Below are positions 5,851-6,314 of a stretch of DNA of 6,314 nucleotides, piece after piece. Below the pieces are notes generated by a model. It did not search any database, was not told where the DNA came from, and saw only the letters and a list, made by a program, of their open reading frames with translations. Position 1 is the stretch's first letter; every line of letters begins with the position of its first letter. Origin of the DNA: an uncultured Clostridia bacterium (GTDB lineage: Bacteria > Bacillota > Clostridia > Oscillospirales > QAKW01); the NCBI GenBank assembly GCA_944387905.1, contig CALXGU010000093.1, positions 1 to 6,314 on the forward strand, in the 5' to 3' direction. The translations under genes and the position numbers were made by a program.

Positions 5851-5979
5851 CTATTTTTTGCCTATTTTTGTGAGCAATATAGTTACGATGATAATTATAC
5901 CGATAACTATCATAATGCCCAGCATACCCAGACCCATATACCGCAGATTGTAAATAAAAGCTGATGGATTAAAATTCAT
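5851..5979 (-). CDS. 42-residue single-span membrane protein, probable OadG-related small subunit
   Basis: A short reading frame encodes MNFNPSAFIYNLRYMGLGML and continues with a strongly hydrophobic span (about residues 19-36) ending in TKIGKK. The basic tail suggests an outside N-terminus and a cytoplasmic C-terminus. A good ribosome-binding site GAGGA (5991-5987 on the minus strand) lies 7 bases before the ATG and overlaps the stop codon of the beta-subunit gene, so the two are probably translationally coupled. Na+-pumping decarboxylases need a small membrane subunit (OadG/MmdD type, often with a further tiny subunit such as MmdE). The position and N-terminal style fit an OadG-related small subunit. 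The length is too short for a complete OadG, which has a longer cytoplasmic tail. The gene call is well supported; the functional name is inferred from context. Confidence 0.78.
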   Translation of the reverse strand: MNFNPSAFIYNLRYMGLGMLGIMIVIGIIIIVTILLTKIGKK

Positions 5980-5989
5980 ATTATAGTCC

Positions 5990-6314
5990 TCACATAAAGA
6001 AATTAAGAATAAGTCCGCCTGCTATCACAGACGCTATCTGACCGGAAACATTTACACCGATTGAATGCATAAGCAGAAAATTATCCGGATCTTCCTCTCT
6101 GCCCATTTTATGAACGATCCTTCCTGACATGGGGAACGCCGAAATACCGGCAGCTCCGATCATAGGATTGATCTTTTTCTTAAGGAACAGGTTGAGTATT
6201 TTGGCAAAAATCACACCGCCTGCCGTATCAAAAATAAACGCGACCAGACCGAGCGCAAGAATGAGAAGCGTATCAGGGTGGAGGAATTCGCTTGCCTGCA
6301 TTCTTGAGGCTATC
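5990..6314 (-). CDS. Na+-translocating decarboxylase beta subunit, C-terminal part (cut by window edge)
   Basis: The last 107 residues of an integral membrane subunit of the OadB/MmdB/GcdB family are visible. These proteins couple decarboxylation of carboxybiotin to export of Na+. The frame stays open through the window edge, so the Met at 6301 is internal and not a start. Counting from that Met, hydrophobic segments lie at about 11-40 and 80-102, with the family hallmarks FDTAGGVIFAK (24-34) and KINPMIGAAGISAFPMSGR (43-61). The latter contains N45, G49, S54 and R61, whose spacing matches Asn373, Gly377, Ser382 and Arg389 of Klebsiella OadB, known to matter for Na+ transport. The visible part therefore looks functional. 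Which substrate the complex decarboxylates (oxaloacetate, methylmalonyl-CoA or glutaconyl-CoA) cannot be told from the beta subunit. It is co-directional with the small gene that follows and converges on the purine operon. Confidence 0.93.
   Translation of the reverse strand, partial: IASRMQASEFLHPDTLLILALGLVAFIFDTAGGVIFAKILNLFLKKKINPMIGAAGISAFPMSGRIVHKMGREEDPDNFLLMHSIGVNVSGQIASVIAGGLILNFFM

Noticed and set aside
5722..5964. An 80-codon plus-strand frame across the end of the last permease and the terminator
   Set aside because: It runs through a strong terminator, overlaps the better supported minus-strand small gene and has no good ribosome-binding site.
5990..6301. A complete 103-residue membrane protein starting at 6301 on the minus strand
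   Set aside because: The frame stays open to the window edge and the sequence is only the C-terminal portion of the decarboxylase beta subunit, so the Met is internal.

Overview
The window reads as chromosomal DNA of a low-to-moderate G+C Gram-positive anaerobe, most likely one of the Clostridia (Ruminococcus/Oscillospiraceae-like). The reasons are uniform strong GGAGG ribosome-binding sites, a Firmicutes-type guanine riboswitch in front of xpt, a typical clostridial lipoprotein signal peptide, and the end of a Na+-pumping decarboxylase beta subunit. The taxonomy is an inference; no marker gene is present.

Positions 1-5844 form one complete rightward purine-salvage and uptake operon. A sigma-A-like promoter (23-51) drives a leader with a guanine-class purine riboswitch aptamer (105-175) and an intrinsic terminator (194-222). 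Five genes follow: xpt (xanthine phosphoribosyltransferase, 239-811), a BMP-family substrate-binding lipoprotein (859-2070), a double-domain ABC ATPase (2190-3725) and two ABC permeases (3718-4821 and 4821-5804). The last four are the parts of one NupNOPQ/BmpA-type purine importer. A perfect 16-bp hairpin lies between the lipoprotein and ATPase genes and probably sets up excess binding protein over membrane components. The ATPase and the two permeases overlap by a few bases, so they are probably translationally coupled. A strong hairpin terminator (5815-5844) ends the operon.

The working model is as follows. When intracellular guanine or hypoxanthine is low, the leader reads through. The lipoprotein captures a purine outside the cell, the ABC transporter imports it, and Xpt converts a 6-oxopurine base to its nucleotide with PRPP. 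When guanine is plentiful the aptamer closes, the terminator forms and the operon shuts off.

Positions 5851-6314 belong to an unrelated convergent operon on the minus strand. It holds the C-terminal 107 residues of a Na+-translocating decarboxylase beta subunit (OadB/MmdB/GcdB family), cut by the window edge, followed by a 42-residue single-span membrane protein that probably is an OadG-related small subunit.

Nothing here is clearly a wholly new system. The points most worth checking are a riboswitch with abnormal L2/L3 loops and a P1 5' strand able to form an 11-bp antiterminator, a binding protein that lacks the usual PnrA-type N-terminal pocket motif, and the tiny membrane protein beside the sodium pump.
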